From an uncultured Eubacteriales bacterium (GTDB lineage Bacteria; Bacillota; Clostridia; Oscillospirales; CAG-272), in NCBI GenBank assembly GCA_934500855.1, contig CAKSUH010000098.1, positions 1-6,279 of the forward strand: 6,279 nt of DNA. The letters are read 5' to 3'. The translations under genes were made by a program, and so were the position numbers. Under the pieces are notes generated by a model. It searched no databases. It saw only the letters and a program-made list of their open reading frames with translations, and had not been told where the DNA came from. This document shows, in pieces, positions 5,978-6,279 of the stretch. How positions within the stretch are numbered: the first letter of the stretch is position 1; each line of letters opens with the position of its first letter.

Positions 5978-6026
5978 AAAAAGCGCTTTGCGGATTTGCT
6001 TCGCAGGGTGCTTTTTCTGTTTTTTT
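5978..6026 (+). terminator. Intrinsic terminator of small unit 1
   Basis: Arms 5978-5992 and 6002-6016 pair over 15 positions, including three G-U wobbles that work on the plus-strand RNA, around a 9-nt loop. CTG and seven T's (6020-6026) follow. The wobbles mean the plus-strand reading folds better than the minus-strand one. It ends unit 1 only 11 nt before the -35 box of unit 2. Confidence 0.8.
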
Positions 6027-6037
6027 CGGAAAAAGTC

Positions 6038-6066
6038 TTGCAAATTCAATGAAAGTATGGTATACT
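6038..6066 (+). promoter_or_regulatory. Sigma-A promoter of small transcription unit 2
   Basis: TTGCAA (6038-6043), a 17-nt spacer ending GAAAGTATGG and TATACT (6061-6066) form a good promoter with predicted start near 6073. AGTAT-GGT-ATACT (6054-6066) is a short inverted repeat over the -10 box. The start coincides with the first base of the long closing stem of the RNA described next. Confidence 0.8.
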
Positions 6067-6072
6067 GTATCC

Positions 6073-6274
6073 GTCACACAATCGAATCATGTAAACGGGA
6101 TGCTTTCTCAGACAGGGAAAACCATGCCTTTTTCTGCTACACCCAAATATGGAACAGGCAAAAATGCAAGCTCCGCTGATTTGGGTGTGCGAAAGCGTTT
6201 CCGATTCGTTTGTGTGACAGCAATCGGGGTTTGCGTTTTTCGGTGCGTAGAACTTCGGTTGTACGCACCTTTTT
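6073..6274 (+). ncRNA. Candidate structured non-coding RNA of about 200 nt, family not recognised
   Basis: Between promoter and terminator lies a sequence with extensive nested complementarity. A closing stem pairs 6073-6088 with 6203-6218, 15 of 16 positions. Inside it AAAC (6093-6096) pairs with GTTT (6197-6200 in complement order), then a GGGAT bulge, then GCTTTC (6102-6107) with GAAAGC (6191-6196). Two hairpins fill the junction. One has CAGA (6109-6112) with TCTG (6133-6136), plus AGG with CCT. The other has a perfect 10-bp ACACCCAAAT/ATTTGGGTGT stem (6139-6148 with 6179-6188). A short GCAA/TTGC hairpin (6220-6234) precedes the terminator. The arms being far apart and properly nested argues against chance. 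One frame is open from 6100 to the window end but runs through the terminator and has a poor start. Size and closing stem recall 6S RNA, but two internal hairpins do not match its rod shape, so I do not assign it. Confidence 0.65.
6242..6274 (+). terminator. Intrinsic terminator with UUCG tetraloop, end of unit 2
   Basis: Arms GGTGCGTAGAAC (6242-6253) and GTTGTACGCACC (6258-6269) pair at 11 of 12 positions around a stable C-TTCG-G tetraloop, followed by TTTTT (6270-6274). The trailing CTTTTTCTGTT also follows the terminator stem of unit 1. Confidence 0.88.
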
Positions 6275-6279
6275 CTGTT

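Noticed and set aside
5988..6179. 63-codon plus-strand frame
   Set aside because: It starts inside the unit 1 terminator and spans the unit 2 promoter, which rules out a sensible transcript.
6073..6274. Assignment of the unit 2 RNA as 6S RNA
   Set aside because: Length and closing stem fit, but the interior looks like a branched junction with two hairpins rather than the long rod with a central bubble; a covariance-model search is needed before naming it.
6100..6279. Open frame running from 6100 to the window end
   Set aside because: It passes through the intrinsic terminator and the nested RNA stems and has no Shine-Dalgarno, so the RNA interpretation fits better.

Overview
The window looks like a chromosomal segment from a Clostridia-type Firmicute, possibly a gut Oscillospiraceae-like lineage. 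This is inferred from strong Shine-Dalgarno sequences (GGGAGG, GGAGG), consensus TTGACA-N17-TATAAT promoters, moderately GC-rich coding DNA with AT-rich intergenic DNA, a CCA-encoding tRNA, and the protein families present. No ribosomal RNA or marker gene fixes the taxon. There is no phage, transposon or CRISPR signal.

Left part, minus strand: a MATE-family multidrug exporter (170-1549) is followed at its 3' end by a long hairpin without a T-tract (126-169). Upstream of it is a complete tRNA-Gln(CTG) unit, with a consensus promoter (1736-1764), a tRNA with encoded CCA (1648-1723) and a perfect 15-bp intrinsic terminator (1614-1646).

Middle part, plus strand: a compact FeoB-type ferrous iron transporter (1953-3674) has a reduced linker between its G domain and membrane domain and no FeoA next to it. 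A separate promoter (3690-3718) then drives the two overlapping halves of a split ThrE/YjjP-YjjB type exporter (3752-4540 and 4537-4992). A divergent TspO/MBR-like membrane protein (5114-5647) follows. No terminator is visible between the exporter and tspO, so they may be co-transcribed. The tspO Shine-Dalgarno lies inside a small hairpin.

Right part (5648-6279): there are no long genes, but the stretch is organised. Two tandem short transcription units each have a promoter and an intrinsic terminator. Unit 1 (promoter 5720-5748, terminator to about 6026) is about 270 nt and could encode a 47-residue membrane-type peptide (5814-5957); a perfect inverted repeat brackets its -10 box. Unit 2 (promoter 6038-6066, terminator 6242-6274) is about 200 nt, shows no credible coding, and folds by eye into a long closing stem with two internal hairpins. 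It is a strong candidate structured non-coding RNA and the most interesting item here. I see nothing convincing in 5648-5719.

Functionally the window is a collection of membrane transport genes (drug or metabolite export, iron uptake, amino acid or dicarboxylate export) rather than one pathway. Promoters, terminators and the strand switch at about 1724-1952 separate the units.
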